Notes under the pieces: generated by a model
Database searches by the model: none
Seen by the model: only the letters and a program-made list of their open reading frames with translations
Told to the model about the DNA's origin: nothing
DNA from: Casuarina equisetifolia
Taxonomy: Eukaryota; Streptophyta; Magnoliopsida; Fagales; Casuarinaceae
Assembly: GCA_028551475.1 (NCBI GenBank)
Contig: CM052358.1
Span: forward strand, 12,259,938-12,323,937
DNA length: 64,000 bases
Direction of reading: 5' to 3'
In this document: positions 60,279-64,000 of the stretch, in pieces
Position numbering within the stretch: the stretch's first letter is position 1
Layout: each line of letters starts with the position of its first letter
Program-made: the position numbers and the translations under genes

Positions 60279-61717
60279 TGATAACTCTATTTTTATAGAG
60301 TTATTTTACTTAATTTAAATAATAAATTCTTTAATGTTTGTGAGAAAATATTTGAATTCCTCTTTATTTACTTAAATTTGTCTTGTTTATATAGCATAAG
60401 GAGGCATGAAGAAAAAGAACAAGCATGGAGAACCTGGTACTTATTATATGGCAGAAGATGGTCAAATTATCAAGGTGAAGGAAATCAAGATGGGCTTGGG
60501 CTTGGGCTTGGGCTTTGGATAATTGTTATTAGATTTTTATTGTTATTATTATTTTTAAATAATTAGAAAACCTAGTCCTATTAGGAGTCCAAAGCCTAAT
60601 TAATATAGAAGTCTAAAATCTAATTGTATTGGGAATCCAAAACCCAATGCTATTAAGATAAGGAGAAAGTTCTAGATCCCATACCCTATATAAAGGAAGA
60701 GCCCTGCATAGAAGAGAGGGGGAAGCAAGAGAGAAAAGAGTTGTCGTTGAAACCAAGGAGGAAATTGAGCACAACTCAAGAGAGAGGCCAATAATTCAAG
60801 ATACAACTCAAGAGAGAGGCCAAGAATTCAAGATTCAACTCAAGAGAGAGGCCAAGAATTCAAGATTTCTTGAAGAGAAGACAAAAAGGGTGACAAACTT
60901 CTTGTTCTTGGATTCAAGATGCATTCTTTGTTTCTTATTATTATTCTTCCTCATTATTTCATTATGTTCTAAACTTCTTTTGTTAGAGCGAAGATGTAGC
61001 CTAACTATGATGATGTGAATCCTATAAGTTTTATGTTTTGCAAGATAGTTTATTTATGTGAGTTATATATTATTATGCTTAATGCTTTTAAGTGATTGGC
61101 CACCACTTGAATGATTTGATGTGTATGTTAGAGACTGAAAGGTAATAATATGCAATTGCTTCTTATAATATATAACCATGAATTAAATATGGATAGACAT
61201 ATATCATGTTATTTGTGTGGCTTTTGGTGATAAGATGATCGAAAAGATTTATTGTAAACCAGGAATATTCACAGATCTAATGCATTTGGTTTGTTTCAAT
61301 TCACATATAGAGATATAGTGAATTAATGAACTAAATAGGTTTACTATACCTAGACATAGGATAGTAAATAAATTAGGAAATTCAGCCATCACATAGATAA
61401 TATCATTCTTGCAGGCATAAACTATGAAAATTCATATCTAGTAGTTATGGTGAAATCGGAAGCTCTAACATGTGTCTCATCTTGATTTTTCTACTTTGAT
61501 TCAATTTTAATTAGTTTTGAGTTTTCGTTTTAGAAATTTAAAATTTTAAATTTTAATTCATCTTCAACAATATTTTGATTTGCTAGATAAATTTTAGGAT
61601 TAATTCATCATTAGTACTTAATCAGTTCAGTATTCACCAATCTTCGTGGGACGATACTTTTCTTATCATTATATTACTTATTCGACATGTTCACTTGCAT
61701 TTAAAATTCACCGAACA
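60279..61717 (+). mobile_element. Solo LTR (1439 bp) with GTTGC target duplication
   Basis: GTTGC at 60274-60278 and 61718-61722 flank TGATAACTC...CACCGAACA. It is the same family as 31735-33007, in the opposite orientation. TATATAAA at 60687-60694 is a likely LTR promoter box, and the element is inserted antisense to the MES gene. A perfect 10-bp inverted repeat around TTTT follows the TG. No internal region remains. Confidence 0.92.
60771..60866 (+). repeat. Triplicated 32-bp unit inside the solo LTR
   Basis: Three head-to-tail units (60771-60802, 60803-60834, 60835-60866) read ACAACTCAAGAGAGAGGCCA..., ending AATTCAAGAT. The sister LTR at 31735-33007 has only one. This accounts for 64 of the 166 bases by which the two LTRs differ in length. 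The unit lies downstream of the TATA box. Confidence 0.9.
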
Positions 61718-62068
61718 GTTGCCGGTGGAAATACCAAATTTGGCATAAAGGCTGAGACATAAACTGCCACTGAGATCTTCTCTGGGAAACTCTCCATGGC
61801 TAGGGAAATGGCGATGCCCCCATAACTGTGACCCACCAAGATAATCTGCTCCTCCTGAGATAGAGAAGCCATGAAATCCATCAACGGCTGTAGCCAATCA
61901 GAAATGGAGTCCACCTCATCGAGCCGCTTAGAGTTTTATTCCACCAGAACCAAGATCCAGGGCTGTTACACGGTGACCGGCAGACTTGAGCAGTGTCACA
62001 AGCTTGAACCAGCTCCATGCTTCGTGGCAGATCCCATGAACAACAACAAAATGTTTCGAATCCATCAT

Positions 62069-64000
62069 TTTTCCGTGCAGTTCGCTAATCTGCTATCCGG
62101 CACAAGGAAAAAAAAAAAAAAAATCCTTTTTAAGCAGTCTCGACATGGATCTAGATTAGAAATATCCTCCAAAAACAGCTTATAGTTTTGATTAATCATG
62201 CATAAAATTTATCTGATGAAGTTAGTTATACACATTAAACTGCTAAGATAAGATAAACATAGACGAGATTGAAAGCGCTAATTCATACCTTCTGGTGCTG
62301 TTTACTTGTTCTTGCTACTACAATTCTGTTGCTGTTTATCTCAGCGGCTACTGGGAGGAATATATAGACTCTACGCAGAAATCAAGCTTTCTTCAAATCT
62401 ATCCAACTACCTTTAAACCAGCGATGTGGCTCTTGCAATTTCCTTTTTCTCTAATTCAACTTTTTTGATGTACAGCGACCCCAAACTCTTATCTATTCCA
62501 CGTTTTTTTGTGTGGAAGATAAGAATTTCACATTAGAAATTAAAATCTTTGTAATTAAGTATAAATTAAAAAGACCATTTAACCCTTGAATTATCTTTTA
62601 AATTAAACCTTTGAGGTTCTTAACTGTTTTAATTCATACCATCCTATTTTCCACGAAGTGACAAAGCCGCGGGATGGCAGCCAACACTGCCGCAAGTTAT
62701 CAAAGCCAGTTCGATTAATAAAACAATCAGCACAATATTTTAACTTATAAAGCTAATATGATTATTCCTAGATAGGTTGACAGAAATTATTTTACTTTAT
62801 GTGTCTAATATACTTTGTTCTTCCTGGAACTTGGCAACATTCGACACATAAATTAAACAAAAATATATTATCTTATTTAGATGCATTTTTTCTTCTTTAA
62901 CAAGGAGCTGAAATAGTAAGAAGAATAAAAAAAGAAAAAAGAAAAAGGCAACCATAAGATCAATAATTGCCCCATTAGGTTTCATGAGTATTAATATAAT
63001 TTTGTCTACTAAAAAAAAGAAATAGGACACCAGGATAGTTTGAGAATTCCGCAAGTTTTAAGGTTGGAATAGCAACCTTATTTCTCATAGTCAAAGGAGC
63101 TAACTTTGTCGTATAATTCTGATAAAACAGGATAATATAATGAGATTAGCTACAAAGAAGAATAAGGCCACTAAAACTAGGAGAGGCAAAAAGATTAATT
63201 AAATATCTAATTCTTCTAGGTTTTAATTGTTCGTGATCCATGAAGTTTGCATTGTATTGACCAAGTGTACCCTTGCTAAAAAGACAAGCCACAAATCGAC
63301 TAGTTTACTAAGACCACAGCCCTTTCAGAGAAAACGTGAAAACTGATTACAAGAAAAAACTGCAGGATTGCAGCTGCAGCTAATACTCAACAAAATACAA
63401 TACAAAAGAATGAAAACAATAGGGCTCTTATACAAATTCAAAAGGTCGACAGTCTGTCCATCGTGGCATGGAAAGCCACGTCAAGTCACCCCTTCCCACA
63501 AAGACAGTGATGCAAATTTGAAAACCAAAAAATAAAAAATAAAAAAGAATAGAGTTTATCGAATATTAATTCTGTTTCAAGCTTTAATATTTTCTAATTT
63601 GTTTCTTTTCGACTTTCACTTTCCTTTTTATGCAATGTTTTTGGTTGGAAATTTTTTGTTAGCCCATGAACTTTTGCTTGTGGACTAAAAACCCGTAAGC
63701 GTTTTGCTTTAGAGATCTATCTTGCAACCCAACTTGGGCACATATACTATGAATATGTTGTAAAACAAAATTATTTGAGGAGGCAACACACCATCTACAT
63801 GTAAAATTTCTAATTATTAGTATACAATGAATTTATCAGTAAACGGAAACATTTGTTAGCTTCTCACTATAAGTGACTTCATTGACTCTTTGACATTTTG
63901 AGAAACCAGTATGGTGGTACTTGGGGAAGCAAAGCAAGCCACCACCCGTGACTTTTTCTTGAGTTGCCTTGAGCAGCCTGCAGAAGGCATCTCTGGGCAC
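62069..64000. other. Upstream of MES copy E to the window end, no gene seen
   Basis: AT-rich DNA with an A-run at about 62106-62122 and a purine-rich stretch at 62910-62950. The last 60 bases are more GC-rich and could enter a gene on the minus strand beyond the edge, but no motif supports this. Confidence 0.4.

Larger units (their letters stand above)
59622..62068 (-). pseudogene. Methylesterase copy E, exon 1 split by a solo LTR and frameshifted
   Basis: Exon 1 starts at ATG 62068 (MMDSKHFVVVHGICHEAWSW). After 'GGTGGAATAAAACTCT' (about 61935) the frame shifts by one base and hits TAA. The correct frame resumes (RLDEVDSISDWLQPLMDF, GHSYGGIAISLA with the nucleophile Ser). At FPPAT (61718) it is interrupted by a 1439-base solo LTR, with the last codons (LVQE) on the far side at 60261-60278. 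Exon 2 is 59988-60125 and exon 3 is 59622-59903 (GADHMAMLSKPNELS); both are undamaged. It is the most divergent copy, closer to MES1/MES17-like branch members with GHSYGG. Two independent lesions make it a pseudogene. Confidence 0.88.

Noticed and set aside
63940..64000. 3' end of a further gene on the minus strand
   Set aside because: The GC content rises, but the 60 bases give no recognisable motif, so nothing can be supported.

Overview
The window looks like nuclear DNA from a dicot flowering plant, probably woody. The evidence is spliced genes with GT/AG introns, AT-rich intergenic DNA, plant-only families (DYW-type PPR, CNL resistance protein, GTE bromodomain factor, SRG1-like oxygenase, SABP2-type methylesterases) and many decayed LTR retrotransposons. 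I cannot name the species from the sequence. All exon models below were traced by hand from splice signals and reading frame.

Left part (1-10500). Two related LTRs with primer-binding sites face each other at 1-1990. They are followed by a DYW-type PPR pseudogene (3761-5632, two in-frame TAG codons) and two 3'-terminal exons of an unrecognised gene (6311-7326). The rest is mostly AT-rich repeat debris. Middle-left (10500-27700): three healthy genes, namely ribosomal protein eS17/RPS17 with a leader intron, a full-length intronless CNL resistance gene of 1258 residues, and the three-exon cell-cycle gene CKS1. A long stretch with no recognisable gene (17936-25480) lies between the CNL gene and CKS1.

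Middle (27700-38400). This region is rearranged. A second copy of the PPR gene (29338-31211, broken by a one-base deletion) sits behind a duplicated promoter, 5' leader and coding segment of the neighbouring bromodomain gene, so its reading frame is a GTE-PPR chimera. A 1.27-kb solo LTR with a perfect TTAGG target duplication lies in its 3' flank. The intact bromodomain gene (GTE12-like, 10 coding exons, 573 aa) follows.

Right part (39400-64000). An intact four-exon SRG1-like 2-oxoglutarate/Fe(II) oxygenase has a decayed promoter-plus-exon-1 copy 1.3 kb downstream of its stop. Next is a minus-strand array of five methylesterase (MES/SABP2-like) copies, of which only the fourth (56965-58371, 262 aa) is intact. 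The others carry an internal deletion plus two LTR-element insertions (one a 5.9-kb Ty1/copia element), a truncation, a one-base deletion, and a solo LTR inserted in exon 1 together with a frameshift. The two solo LTRs in the window belong to one family, lie in opposite orientations, and have different perfect 5-bp target duplications.

I found no evidence of a new molecular system. The most unusual structures are the GTE-PPR promoter-capture chimera with short microhomologies at its junctions, and the methylesterase array showing several independent kinds of gene death.
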